Assembly (NCBI GenBank): GCA_013397795.1
Contig: VZTJ01001391.1
Location: forward strand, 387,187 to 451,186
Length of the DNA stretch: 64,000 nt
DNA from: Orthonyx spaldingii
Lineage: Eukaryota; Chordata; Aves; Passeriformes; Orthonychidae
Direction of reading: 5' to 3'
A program made the position numbers and the translations under genes. Positions 38,837-50,872 of this stretch are shown one piece after another; position 1 is the stretch's first letter, and the number at the start of each line of letters is the position of its first letter. Under the pieces are notes generated by a model. That model was not told the DNA's origin. It searched no databases and saw only the letters and a list, made by a program, of their open reading frames with translations.

Positions 38837-40195
38837 GCATTTCCTAAAAACATCCAATTAAGCACAGAGGGTGAGGTAAATTAGACACTCTATAAAATAG
38901 ACATGAGACTTTTAGAAAGCTTACTGCAACATGTCAAACGATTAGTCAGGTGGGACTCAGTTGTCAGAGCTAAAGAAGATTGTCCAGAATCAGTGGACAA
39001 CTGTCTCTTTATAGTATGTTTTATAATCTTTGCCTAACGTTTGCCTTATTGAACCTCTTTATTGCTATCAAGAGAACTGGTGAAATTCCAGATTTAATGT
39101 TTGATCAAGGGAGTAAGCCACTGAGGAATTCACTGTCCTGTTCTGAACGGGCCATTAAGATACTAAATTGGGGCAAAAGTTTGTTCCAGCTGTCATAAAG
39201 TAGTACAAACCACTGCCTCAGCATCTGAAGCCATGGACAGAAAAGGAGCTCATTGTAGTTCAGGAGGCCTAAAAGATGAGGAAATAAGTTTCCCCGTGTC
39301 TGAAGGAACACAACAACCACTGTTATTGCTGTCTGCAGGATGGTAAAGCAATCCTGGGCTAGGGGCTATAGCCCAGGACTATTACCACAGTCACTTGAGA
39401 TTTGCAAGTGAAAAGATGCTTAGGTAATAAGCTGAGGGAACCAAGAGTAGTAACACAGATATGAGCAGCTGAGTTTAAAGGAGCTGACTCTAGAATGTCT
39501 AAAAAGTGATGACATGAACATTTAATTCACTGGTCACTGTTAAATGAGAGTTTGGTTTAAGGGGTTTTGGACCACTTTGCATTTGTTTTCTCTCTTACCT
39601 TTCTGGGTCTGCTTCCCTTACTTTCTCCTAGAGAACTAAGAACATTAGCAGAAGTCATGGGAGTGAAGTGGACTGCTTTGGGTCTGGGGACCAAAGCTGT
39701 AAGGTTATAGAAAGAAGAGCTGCTGATCCCAGCTGTGCCTTTCTCTCACTTCAAATGGAGGGCAAGTTGCAGATGCAGAGAGAATAAGGGCATTCGGATG
39801 TCTCCTGATGAAGTACTTTGCATACAGAACACAGACCAAATTCCCAACACCTTTTCCAGCAGTAAAGCTTACAAGATCAATTTCTGCCCCTGAATTGTGA
39901 AAATTGTTTCTTCCAAGTTTTTTCACTTTCACTGAATATTTGTTCTGGATTTCCCACCCCCAGCCCCCAGCAGTTCTGCTTTATGCTGTCAGTTACAGTT
40001 TTGATTCTCCTGCTAGTACTTCAAAATATTACAGGCTAGGACTTATGTTTTAGGCTTAACTTTAGACCACTTGATGCTACTTATCTACAACGGCCAATCT
40101 GAGTTTAGAGGTTTTTTCTGAGTATGCAAACAATACTTCAAATGGATAGATATCTACCAGAAGGCTATACTGCTGTCTCCGGAGCTCCAAATGTT
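38837..40195. other. Spacer with a perfect inverted repeat
   Basis: No gene or repeat family recognised apart from the hairpin at 39352-39378. Open frames at 38980-39198 and 39705-39932 are unsupported. Confidence 0.5.
39352..39378. repeat. Perfect inverted repeat, 10-bp arms, 7-base loop
   Basis: The arm TCCTGGGCTA (39352-39361) is followed by a 7-base loop and its exact reverse complement TAGCCCAGGA (39369-39378). It could form a stable hairpin in DNA or RNA. No longer precursor-like stem surrounds it and no T-run follows, so a microRNA or terminator role is not supported. Confidence 0.9.
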
Positions 40196-40201
40196 AATAT
40201 A
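40196..40201. repeat. Left target-site duplication of solo LTR
   Basis: The hexamer AATATA is repeated exactly at 40440-40445, on the other side of the LTR. Confidence 0.85.
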
Positions 40202-40439
40202 TGTCACAGCACAGAAACCTCTTTCTCGTGAGAAAGAATGTATTTGTTTATATAAACTAAAATAAAGGTAGTGAAACTCTCATGAATCAAGGTAGCCAAT
40301 TGCTACGGGGGGCGTTCAATGAGTGACCAATCAGGTGGGAATCCATTTTGTATATAAAAGCTGAATTTAATTAATAAATGGGATCTTTTATGACTTGACC
40401 CTTCGCCTTCCCGTGTTTCGACATCCGCTCACTGCGACA
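40202..40439 (+). mobile_element. Solo LTR (238 bp) with perfect 6-bp target duplication
   Basis: Begins TGTCACAGCACAG and ends CCGCTCACTGCGACA, so it has TG and CA termini. It holds promoter-like and processing signals in the expected order: CCAAT (40327-40331), TATATAAA (40351-40358) and AATAAA (40373-40378). Identical hexamers AATATA flank it on both sides, which fixes both ends to the base. A 6-bp duplication and compact LTR are typical of beta-retrovirus-like (ERVK) elements of birds; that class call is inference. No gag, pol or env sequence is present, so recombination between two LTRs has removed the interior. Orientation is plus. Confidence 0.93.
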
Positions 40440-40445
40440 AATATA
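40440..40445. repeat. Right target-site duplication of solo LTR
   Basis: AATATA, an exact copy of 40196-40201. Confidence 0.85.
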
Positions 40446-43400
40446 AACTCTTCTACTTTCATCTGTATTTTGAATTAAGAACTTAGAGATTTTTCTATCC
40501 TGTTTCCCTGCTCCACCAGCACACATTCATGTTCTGCTGTGTTTGTGTTCATGCACATCTATCTATATCAAATGCTTGCCATATTTTTTTAACTATTGGA
40601 CTGTCAAAGCACAAGTCTGCCATACTTAAAATCTGCAATGGTAAGGGTTTAGGCATTTCAAATTTTAAATCTATTATCAATTGGACAAAGAAAACCTATA
40701 CACCAAACTAATATTTTTCCGAAGTCTACAATATGTGTAATATATTGTTTTTCTTTCAGGATTCCTATGGTGCTTCAAAAAACTACATTCAATCTGATTG
40801 AGAGACTGTGTTAGCATTAATGCTGATTTATCCAAAATCTTTACACAGTCCACAGAAGTTTGTATTTTACCAGTATTCTAGACAGTATATGTCTGTCTAT
40901 TTGCTTACATGAAAAAAAATTAAAAAGTGTGCAGAGTTATCAAGCATAATAAATCTCAAATAGTCTGTATTTCTTTAAAGTAATCACCTTCAAAACATCA
41001 TTTTCACTACAAAGAGATGTTGAAAGTGTTGTGTCAACAGGTTCTGTAATGAGATGACTTTTCCAAATCCAAACACATTCAGGAAGTGGAAGACAAGAAC
41101 TCTAAAAAATTCAATGAAACAACTACATATTATTTTTAACGTTAAAAAATCATACAATATAAATCTTGATTAAAGTTTGATGAAAACAGTACAATTGTCA
41201 CCAATGAGCTATTCACATGTAAGTTTCAAGGATGCGGCTTTTGGATGCAGAAAATACCTATTAGGTAATCAATCCGTTCCCCTGTCACAGCTCTTGCATT
41301 TTTTAGTGATTTATCTGGTCTAGTTTAAGTGTCTTAATTGATGAGACATTCAAAGCTTCACTAGCAAGACTGAAGGAAAAATGTTCAGATTGAGTTTTAA
41401 GTGATTTAGTTCAACAATGGAAACTACTCCAGCACAACTTAAGGATATATTTTCGTCGTCTGTGTAAGATTTCATCAAGTCTCAGTTGAATGAGATTTGA
41501 AACAAAGAAGTTGTCATGCTGTGAAGGGGACAAAACAGTACAGATACGTAAGAACTAGCACACACACTGTAATAACATAATTCATAGTCACAGACTACTG
41601 TATTATTTGGCAAAAAAAAGTCCAGCTTTGCATAGCCTGTCATAAAAAAGAATTGCCAACTATTTATTTTAGTGTCCCTAATTGTTGTCAGAATATGACC
41701 TAGGTCTGTGACACAGAATTTTTCAAAGTCAGCCTGGGAAAAGGGGCGTACATTTATCAATGTTTTTATTTTATTCACCTATGCAGCAGCACTTGTGAGG
41801 GTCTGTTTTTATTTAATTCTCAGGATTTTGTTGTTAATGGAAAAGCTGTCTCATAAATTAGGGAAGTGCTCAATTACAGACCTGACAAAGATTGATTTAG
41901 TTCTGTGCTTGGTCACTACTGGCAAGTGAGGGCCAGTAAACACCCAGTCAAAACTAATGGTACATCACCTTAAAGGTGATCAGGTAATAAGTAGATTTAA
42001 GAGGAAAAAATGGCTATATAAAAGCATGCTTTTTGAAGGCTTGGTCAGAAGATATCTGAAGTCAGTCTAAACCTTTTAATTGACTTTACTGAGTTTTGTC
42101 TCAAGACATCACTTCCAAAACTTCTGTTGTGTGGGAGCACAGAACGCTGTGTCCCTCTCTGGGAGGTATGGGTAGCTTGTGTCTTGCTAAAGAGGTGCTT
42201 CTGGACTGGGACCTCACATGCTCGTGAAAAAAAAAGAGAAATAATTGTTACAATCCTTTACTGAATTACTAAGGTATTAAGAACAAGTAAGGATGAAAAT
42301 CACATCAGATAAGAAGCTAAGATGTGAAAAAAAAGTCAAACAAATGTTAGCAAAACACAGCAGCAAAACCCCAAGATCTCCCCTCCTTTTCTGAGGCAGA
42401 GCAGGTAATCCTTCTAGTCTTCTAAATCAAGTGTGAAGGTCTGGTGGATGATTGTATGAGCCACAAGTTCAGGATAAACTATAAGATGTGTATGTATAGA
42501 TATTGATATAGGGTACATGATTCAGGATGTTAGGAAATTATGTAATTAATGCTGCCCATACCAACAATACAACACTGTCTTTGTTTTTTATAATCATACA
42601 GTATTTTTCTCATAGAAATGCTGCCCGATTTAGTTAAAAGGTTGCATTAATACATTTTAATTCACATAGAAACTGTGTTTGTCTAAGATCTTTTTTAAAT
42701 ATGCTGCAGAAAATGGAAGATGCATATAGAAGATGTGGGTAACGAAACTACTGAATTTATTCTCCTATCTAGTTTGGGTAAATATAGCCCTGAGAAACTG
42801 GGTTGTTGGGAAACAACAAGCTCTACAGCCTGCTGTGCCACAAAATCTTTGGGTGACGGCTGGCAGGTTACTCAAATGAGTGTTTTTAAAGGTAATGTCT
42901 TTTCATTGGGCACTTAATTTAAGAACATTTATTTCATTCCATGGATGAACTGAACCCCCTGATTTCAGTAGAATTAAATGTGCAGATGGAGAGCTAGTCA
43001 AAAACCCAAAATACTGTGAAAGAATCAGATAGCTGATGCTTGATGTTGAACCTTTGAAAAGGATAATTCTGACTTTAATTTCTTTTTGTTTCAGTCCTTC
43101 TGATCTCTACAATACTTCTTCCTCATTTCAGAAAAGTCTTCTCTAATGCATATGATGCACTTAAATACAAAAATGATGACAGATGAATAGAAGTGTGGCT
43201 TAATTAACAGATTGTTCTCTTTCTGTCCAGACAAGAATATATAAATGGAAAGAAGAGTTAGTGGCTTGTGCCAGAGATCCTAAAGTAACTTCTCATTGGT
43301 TAAATTCTGGTTAAGACAGAATTTTAAAAAGAGACCAAAAAGAAAAAAAATCAGACTAGATGTTTTTAGCCATTTAATTATCTAGGTTCACCTGTTTGAA

Positions 43401-45739
43401 GTGTGCATAAAATTCACCTGTAACTCTAACCTTGAAAGTAACCATTGCTGTTCTCAGCCATCATCCTTTCAGTTAAACAATTAACTGTGCTGTTGTATCA
43501 TTAGAGGTGCATGGATCATTTTGCAGAAGTAGAAATAAGTCTGTCAACCTCCTTCCCCACTGAAGTCAATGCAGTTAGTCTTGATTTGCAACGATATAAT
43601 GGAGAACACAAATTGGCTTTCTTACTGTAGCAACCAACCTCGCTTTCAGTCTGAGTCTTCCAGCTGACACTGTTAATGTTTTGTGTCTCACAGTGAATTA
43701 AAGAAAATTAAGCACAAAGTGTGCAGTACAACTCATGGAAATAGTCAAAGCCTGATGTGCTGCTGTAAATGCAGAAAACAAGACTTTCGAGTGTTTTCTT
43801 ACTACAGGAATTTGTATGATAGGCTGCTGATCTTCATGTCAAGAAATGTGACAATTTTAACATTCACATGAAAACAAAAGGCAAGAACAATTTTGAAAAT
43901 ACACTGATATTAAGAGAAAACTAGACCAACCTTGTTATGTAACAAAAGGGAAGAGATTTGTAATTGCAGTGGAAGTAGCTACCTGGCTTAATTTCAATCA
44001 CAGGCTACAGGAGAACCTCTAGCTTTGCTCTGTTGACACTTGCTGCCACAAAGGCGTCACCAGCACAAAGCTCCTTTTATTTCAACTTGTAGAGGGGAGG
44101 CAAAAATATTTGGATATCACAACATAAAATTTAGGTTATAATATATTAACTCCATTTATCAATGGATTTGTATGTGATTAAAGCCTCAAAAGGTATTCTG
44201 GATGGGTTGAATCTGTTCTCTGTAGGCAGTATTTAAACCTACTCATTGACATGATTAAAAAAACAGTTCTTCATTTGCTTAGTCTGTGATGTAAAATGTG
44301 AGGACAGGTGTTGAGTTCTTGAAACTTTTTGAATTTCAAGAACTATTTGCAAAAATAATTGTAAGGACCTGTTGATATGAACATCACTTTTTTAACAGAA
44401 CTTGAGCTCAAATTGCAACTATTAATAGCTTTGCAGAGTCACTCAAAATTTAAGTACAATAAAGTATCTTGGAGTTTTTAAGTTGTATCAAGCAGGTTTG
44501 TGTTTACTAGAATTTTTCTTTCTTGGCCCTACTATTTCCAACTTGTCAAGCTTATTCAAAATAAAAAGTATGGTTACTGAAAAAAATTAAAATATTATAG
44601 AAATGATGAAAACTGGTCAGTGAAGAATAAAACATACTCCTTTGCAGATTATGGATACAAGGCTTATATATATAACTGAAGACTTGGCTATGCTCTCCCT
44701 ATGGGTCAGATGCACAAAGGCTTTCTGGGATAGGGTTTGTGCAGAATAGAGAGGAGACAAGTTCATAGCATTCCAGGTCAGAACTTTCAGACGTGCTGAT
44801 TTGCTGAATGGAGAAATTCTTTTCTCATACCTCACTAAAAATATTTCTTTTGTAATTGAAAAGTTTTATTTTCATGCTTCCTCTTTATTGCTATAAAGAA
44901 ATAACACAATTATGATTTCCTACCACAACCAACAACAACAAAAATCACCATTACCACCTCTCCTCCTCTTGTGTAAATGAGGGAGCATAGGATTTTGGAT
45001 AAGCAAATAAAGGCCAGATGGTCAGATAGAAACATCTGCTTGTGCTTAAACCAAACTGGTCATTCCCTACACCAAGCAAAGAATTGGCTTTACATGCACT
45101 GACATTACGTTGTTTACTTAGGGGTATTTCCTGTTAGTTTTTCGTAAGAGGAAAACAGAAAGGCACAAAAAAAATAGCCATCCGTTTCCTCTTGTCACCA
45201 AAACCTACATTTTCTCTCAGCATCAAATACAGCTTTCAAAGTTTGAAAACAACAAATAAACAACAATAATTGGCAAATTAAAAAAGCATGTGGTTTTGTT
45301 ATTACATATGTTTTGTGAAATCGCTCTTAAAAAAATTAAAGTTTTATATGCTAAATTAGTGTGTGGTTGTGTGGTTTTTAAGACTTCTGTAGCTTATAGA
45401 TAGCATATGTATTTTATAATATGGTAGTTATTAAATAAACAGTAGGTATTCTCATGAATGGTAAAGGAATAGGCTTATAAAATGTTTGCAGTGTAAATTA
45501 CTAATGCATAAATATAACAGTTTTGTATAGAGTATTTAAAGAAACTGTACGACTATTTTATAGGTTTAATTAAAAGTACAGAGTCGAATAAGAAACTAAT
45601 GCAAATAACAAAGAGGAATTAAGGTAAGGAAGAAGGGATATGTTCTCAGCTGACACTTAAAACATGCAGCGTGTAGAGAGGAATAAATATTGAAGATTAT
45701 TCCAGATGTTTGCAGCTGTAGAGGGAGTTCTGGCCCCAG
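40446..45739. other. AT-rich spacer, nothing recognised
   Basis: Over 5 kb without a recognised repeat or supported gene. Open frames of 60-98 codons (for example 41482-41778 minus and 42720-42917 plus) have no splice context or similarity that I know. Confidence 0.5.
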
Positions 45740-46100
45740 AGGTGAAATCAGCAACCATATGAAGTTCAGTAACGGAAAGTGCCAGATTCTGCACCTGGGA
45801 TGGGGCAGCCCTGGATGTACTGTGGGATGAGATGCTTGAAAGCAGAGCCGCAGAAGGTGAATGTGAGTCAGCAGTGCCCTGGCAGCCAGGAGAGCCAGCC
45901 GTGTTCTGGGGTGCATCGGGCACAGCATCGCCAGCCGGGCAAGGGAGGGGATTGTCCCGCTCTGCACTGCACTGGGGTGGCCTCACCTCAAGTGCTGGGG
46001 AGAGGGCTGGGCACCACAATATAAGAAAGACACTAAGCAATTAGAGAGCATCCAAAGGATGCTTCTGCAACAGATGGTGAACAGCCTTGAGCAAAGGAGT
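45740..46100 (+). mobile_element. CR1 LINE fragment, GC-rich middle of ORF2
   Basis: The copy follows the CR1 reverse transcriptase C-terminal region. Clear blocks are CTGCACCTGGGATGGGGCAG, TGAGTCAGCAGTGCCCTGGC, GGTGCATCGGGCACAGCATC and GGGGATTGTCCCGCTCTGC. They continue with GGTGGCCTCACCTCAAGTGC, CACAATATAAGAAAGA and TAGAGAGCATCCAAAGGATG. It lacks both the 5' part and the usual 3' tail: similarity stops at about 46100 in the GGCCTTGAG-like block. The high GC explains the overlapping open frames on both strands (45596-46044), which are not genes. Confidence 0.92.
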
Positions 46101-46105
46101 ACTCC

Positions 46106-46175
46106 CTGCCAGGACAGGTGTTGGGTTGGGAGTGTCAGTCCTGCCAGGATAGGTGTTGGGTTGGGAGTGTCAGTC
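46106..46175. repeat. 35-bp tandem duplication, two copies
   Basis: Two adjacent 35-base units (46106-46140 and 46141-46175), both starting CTGCCAGGA and containing GGTGTTGGGTTGGGAGTGTC, differ at one base. The array lies just past the point where CR1 similarity ends. Confidence 0.95.
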
Positions 46176-46319
46176 CAGACAGAGAGAAGGAGAGCTACAC
46201 TGTGGAGGATTTTCAGATCCTGGAGCTGTGGCCATAGCACAGGTTTATGTCACGGTTAAAGTGATAGAGAAAAATGGCAAGCACAAGCCTAGAAGAGACA
46301 TGAAGGAGTGACATGTTTA
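46176..46319. other. Short unannotated link between CR1 and LTR
   Basis: No family recognised. It could include the terminal part of the following LTR, whose left boundary is uncertain. Confidence 0.4.
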
Positions 46320-46762
46320 GGAATGGCAGTCCTGCTCCCCTCTCCCCACCCTTGCTGTGAGAAAGACAAAAGACAGAGATTACAGACTGAGATAAAAACA
46401 ATTTACTAGAAACAACAATCAGATAAGAAAACGAATAGTAACAGCAAAAATATTAATAACAACAGTGTACCAAAGAGAGAGTGTTTTACCTGCAAATTGC
46501 TCACCAACCAACACCAACCGACCGACATGGTGCAACCCTGAGAAAATGAACAAAGTGGTGTCCAGACCCTCTGTTCCCACTCTGCTACTTCGCCTGCAAG
46601 CCATGCTCTCCTTCCATAAGTGAGAATCCCTTCCTTCCTTCCACCCCTCCACAATGCTGCAATGTGCTATGGAATAACCTATACACGCCCACATGGCTCC
46701 AGGCTCCGCCCCCTCACAGCTAATGCAAAAAATTCACTCCACTATTGGCCGAAACCAGGACA
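46320..46762 (-). mobile_element. Solo LTR, family D
   Basis: On the minus strand it opens TGTCCTGGTTTCGGCCAATA, a characteristic start of an avian LTR group, at 46762. Toward its 3' end it contains the CAGATAAGAAAACGAATAG and CAATTTACTAGAAACAAC blocks (plus-strand reading). It also has the CACCAACCGACCGACATGG segment of that group. Its left boundary near 46320 is approximate and no target duplication was found. The opposite-strand frames at 46406-46694 are not genes. Confidence 0.68.
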
Positions 46763-47542
46763 AGCAGAGAGATTTAAGTTTCCTGGTGCTCATTTTAGTA
46801 AAATTAGAAAGCAAAAAAGCCTTCGTTGCTGTCTTGACAAAATTTGATCAAAGTAGCTGAAACAAAAACATTTATAGATTATTTCCTTGTGTAAATGTAA
46901 CAATATTTATACTTCCAGTACTCAGGACAGAACAGGGACAACTGATTCACTAAGTTATGAATGCACACCGAACATGCCTCTGGTAGTAACAATTTAGTTC
47001 ATCCTTTAGTGTGCATCTTTTCTTCTCTAAAGTTTAAGATTGAATATCTACATGAGAGTTGGATATACTTATTTTACTCTAACATTTATGACATTGCATC
47101 CCATAAGGATATGCAAATGGCAGTCAATACATGATTCCATCATACAGAATATTTGAGAGTCTAAATTTTGTTGTCATGGAAAGAAAATTAAAATCAGGCT
47201 GTTTTCCAGAAAATGCAGTATTTGAAGAATTCACTTTATGGTTAAAAATGTGCAAAGATACATAGTGGATTCTTTCATACAACAGTAGAAGTCAATGGCA
47301 GAATGCAAATGTTTAATATAGGGCATGGAACTTCCACAGTGTAAAGAAAGCTTTAGTAATCCTCAGCAATCTTTTCTGCCGGTCTACAATTTTTGAATTG
47401 AATCTTCCCTGATTGAATTAAAAAAAAACCCCAAAAATAGAAACACTGTATTACAGTTATGAACTTTAATAAACACTCAATACAGATGGACTCTGTCATT
47501 ATCTCAACCCTTAGAACCCCAAAAAACGGCACCAGAAAGGTC
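46763..47542. other. AT-rich spacer, nothing recognised
   Basis: No gene or repeat recognised. Confidence 0.5.
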
Positions 47543-47705
47543 TGACACTGTTTAACCCCAGCAGGAAACTAAGCCCCACCCAGCCATTTGCTCACTCCCT
47601 CCGGTATGATGGTGGAAAGAATCGGGAGAGTAAAAGTGAAAAAACGCATAGGTTGAGATAAAGACACTTTAATAGGTAAAACAAAAGCTGCATCTGCAAG
47701 ACCCA
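47543..47705 (-). mobile_element. LTR family A, terminal fragment
   Basis: Plus-strand blocks GTTTAACCCCAGCAGGAAAC, AGAATCGGGAGAGTAAAAGT and GGTTGAGATAAAGACACTTT match the end of the family A LTR also seen at 19840 and, inverted, at 50720-50872. Only about 160 bases remain, so most of the LTR is lost. Orientation is minus. Confidence 0.85.
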
Positions 47706-49822
47706 AAATCTAAAGTGTCTTAAATGAGTAGAACAATGGATAGCAAATTAATTCTAGTGATTGAAAGAGACAGAACAATATTTTACACAGCAAAAAGATT
47801 TTAAGGATCACAAGCCTTTCTTGCGTCCTTTTGTGTCATTCATGTGGAACTTATTTCTGTTTTGATTGATGTCAGTCTACTACTCAGTGCAATTATTTAC
47901 AGACATGTTTCAAATAAATTATAAACTTGGTCTAAATATTCTAAACATGGTAATTAACATATTATAGATAGACAATAACTGTAAGCAGAGTAGATGTTGA
48001 GGATGTGCCAAATTAGCCTCCATTAGTTCAGTTATTGAACTACAGATACCAGCTGTCTCATTTGCAGGCAGTTTTGTTATTTTGCCTTCTATATTGACTG
48101 CTATCTGTTGGATATTTCATTCTGAATTTAAGGAATCATTCTTCCCTCCAGGCATCAGTCTATATTTTGTACACAACCCTTTAAAGTAGATACTCAGCCG
48201 CTTCTGACAAGTCAAAATAGATAGTTGGTATTTTGCTAATATTATAAAGCTCTACTGATGCATAAGTAGATATCATACACCACATGTAATTAATTAAAAA
48301 CTCTCAGGTTTAATGGTTGGACAGAATGGTGTGCTTCAGCCAAAAGAGGTGGATAAGTATTAATAAAACTTTGGTCATTCTACATTAGTGCTGACCAGCT
48401 CTAAATTGCAGTCAATTGCAAAACATGAGTTACTAACCAATAGCAACCGAGAATGTCATGCTATCCTCCTCAAGCTGACTCTAAGAGTTGCACCTTGTCC
48501 AGTGTGTTGAACTACATTTACTAATATTTTTTCAACTTTAATTGCAATTTAAAAAATTAATTCAATAAAACCACTGTTTTATAATGTTATTCCCATGTAG
48601 CTGAGAACATTACATGAAGTTTGATGAATAAAAACTGAGCTATGATTTATACATTTTGTTCACTGAAATTAATTTATATTTTACACTTCAGATTTTGTGC
48701 AGTCTATATAATCAGAGAATGCATAGACGTGCAAGACCTATACTCTTTTGTTCCCAAACAATGTTAACAAAGCCTTCACAAACTTTAAAGCCAATAAAAC
48801 ATGCTTATAAAATCATTCTCCATGATAGTGCAATCAAAGTTACAAGATAATACAGTGTTCATTCTTCAGATTTAAGTTTCCTCTGACAACAGATTATGTT
48901 GGAATAAATTCTGGTTACATCAAAGGAATACTGAACAAGTGTGAGAGAAGAATGAGATCTTTTTAACCTCATTTTGTTTTCTAATTGATCAATATGTCAA
49001 ATTTCATGCCTAAAAGGAAACTTTATTGTTTCCGTGATGTTTATTCCTTCTTTTGCAATACTATTTTCTGTCATCACTTTGTGCATCCACCAGAATAGTG
49101 TAATTTGCTTTCATTTGCTTTCCAGAAACCATTGTAATTTAAATTGGAAAGAAAAAATGCCTTATCCATTCATATAAAAAAACTTAAGTCCATTCATGAC
49201 AGCAAAAGTTCAGGATGACTTGATCTATTGGCCTGAATAATTAACCACATTTTGTATGGGAACTCAGCAAGGATTTAGATAGTTTTAATCTTCTCATTTT
49301 TCCCTTAATAGACGTCTTCCTAGAAAATCTGCATCAGGTAATTCCAGGAAAATGCCTTGCTTTCTGATCTACATCACCAAAACTTCCAGACTGAACTTTC
49401 ATTCTCTCTGAATCTCCACAAGATATTTTTTTCATGTTGCTCAAGCAATTTTCTTCAACCTTGAGGTCTGAAAGGCTTTTTTTTCTCCTGAGTTTCATTT
49501 TTGTTCTAATTTCACACTTTTCATTATGCTAACATATTCTTTTTTCTTTTCCTTTTATCCCTCCAGACTTTTATCCTTCACTAGTAAGTTACTGATTCAT
49601 TTTAGTCCCAATTGTCTGCTCTCCTCTCAGCATCCTGCCTTGACCCACAGGTTTTACTTGATAATGTACTATATTTACTTTATGTAACTCTAATGACTTC
49701 CTGCATTGTATGTTTGCATTCCTGGTATAAACTGTGGTGCATTACCTGAAACTATGGCATTGTTCAAGATTTTCTAACTTATTCTGAGCTAATTCTTCTT
49801 CTAAAAATAAATTTTAAAATCA
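47706..49822. other. AT-rich spacer, nothing recognised
   Basis: No gene or repeat recognised in these 2.1 kb. Pyrimidine-rich sequence near 49470-49570 is low complexity. Confidence 0.5.
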
Positions 49823-49855
49823 GTAATAATAATACTACTACTACTAATAATAATA
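49823..49855. repeat. (ATA/CTA)n trinucleotide repeat
   Basis: Interspersed TAA and CTA units, an imperfect trinucleotide microsatellite. Confidence 0.88.
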
Positions 49856-49929
49856 TTTAAAAGGTTCCCCTCCTTGCAATCCATGAATTCATTATGTGAA
49901 ATCCAAACAAGCATGGGAAGGTAAGATTT

Positions 49930-50872
49930 TGTACAGGTTTTGGCTGGGATGGCATCAGTTTTCTTTGTGGCACCCAATATGGTACTGTTTTAGTTTAGTT
50001 TGGTGACAAAAATAGTGTTGCTAACACAAGGTTGTTTTATCTGATCCTGAACAGTACTCCTCTGTTTTTCATACTGCCCTGACAGCAAGTAGCCTGAGGG
50101 TGCCCAAGGGTTTGGGGGGCACAGTTTAGCCCAGCTGACCAAAGGGATGTTCCCTACCATATGGGATCCCATCTGCATGAACCTACACATACAGGTAACC
50201 AAGGCAACCATCAAACCACAGCAGAAATGCAAAGAGTAGGTTTATTTCATTCCCTCACTGACAGTGCTGGGCAGCACAAACACACGGGGACACAGGCTCC
50301 GTTTGGCTCAGTTCATCCCAGCCAGCAGCAGGGCAGGGGGTTCCTGGCCTGCCTCACTATTGGGCATGTCTGTGAGAGTGTGCTACCTCTGCACAAGAAT
50401 TCTGCTTCTCAAAACAGTCACCGGATAAACAACACTACACATAATAAATGGAGCTTTCCCACACCAACCTGTTTAGCATTCCCAGGTGCAAGATCACTTT
50501 GAACCAAACTATTCCCTCCTCCTTGCCAAATCTTCTGGTTTTTACTTCCCGACACCGTCCTATTCAACAATAATATCCGAAGGAAAAAGGAGGAAGGGGG
50601 ATGTTGTGAGTTATGACCTCTGTCTTCCTAAGTAACCACTACATGTGATGAATCCCTGTTTTCTGGAAATGGCTAAATGTTTGCCCACCAATGGGAAGTA
50701 GTGAATGAATTCCTGGTTTTGCTTTGCTGACATGTACAGGTTTGCTTCATCTGTTATGCTGTCTTTATCTCAATCCACAGCTTTTCTGCTTGTAGTCTTC
50801 CAATTCTTTTCCTCATCCCACTGGGGGACAGTGACTGTAGGGATAGCTGTCTACTGGGGTTAAGTCACAACA
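49930..50872 (+). mobile_element. LTR family A, split by a nested LTR
   Basis: The left half (49930-50161) starts TGTACAGGTTTTGGCTGGGA and reaches GCTGACCAAAGGGATG and TACCATATG. The right half (about 50555-50872) resumes with TATTCAACAATAAT and GGAGGAAGGGGGATG. It then runs through CAATGGGAAGTAGTGAATGA, CTGTCTTTATCTCAATCCAC and the end GGGGTTAAGTCACAACA. Together they make one plus-strand LTR of the family also present at 19840 and 47543. The interruption is explained exactly by the minus-strand LTR at 50162-50554. No internal viral genes are present. Confidence 0.87.
50162..50554 (-). mobile_element. LTR family B, nested inside family A LTR
   Basis: On the minus strand it starts TGTCGGGAAG at 50554 and ends at 50162 (plus-strand TGGGATCCC). 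It matches the LTR at 11161-11691 block by block (GAAATGCAAAGAG, CCCTCACTGACAG versus CCTCACTGACTG, ATTCTGCTTCTCAAAACAG, CTCCTTGCCAA) but is shorter, lacking a stretch near the middle. AATAAA on the minus strand lies at 50241-50246. Flanks CCATA and CCGTC are not a convincing target duplication. Open frames at 49990-50232 and 50161-50502 fall in these LTRs and are not genes. Confidence 0.83.

Noticed and set aside
39352..39378. Hairpin as a microRNA precursor
   Set aside because: The arms are only 10 bp and no longer flanking complementarity exists, too short for a precursor stem.
45596..46044. Overlapping 123- and 127-codon minus-strand frames, the longest in the window
   Set aside because: They lie antisense to a GC-rich CR1 ORF2 fragment. 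Two long frames over the same bases reflect composition, not a gene.
50161..50502. 113-codon plus-strand frame
   Set aside because: It lies entirely within the nested minus-strand LTR and has no retroviral protein similarity.
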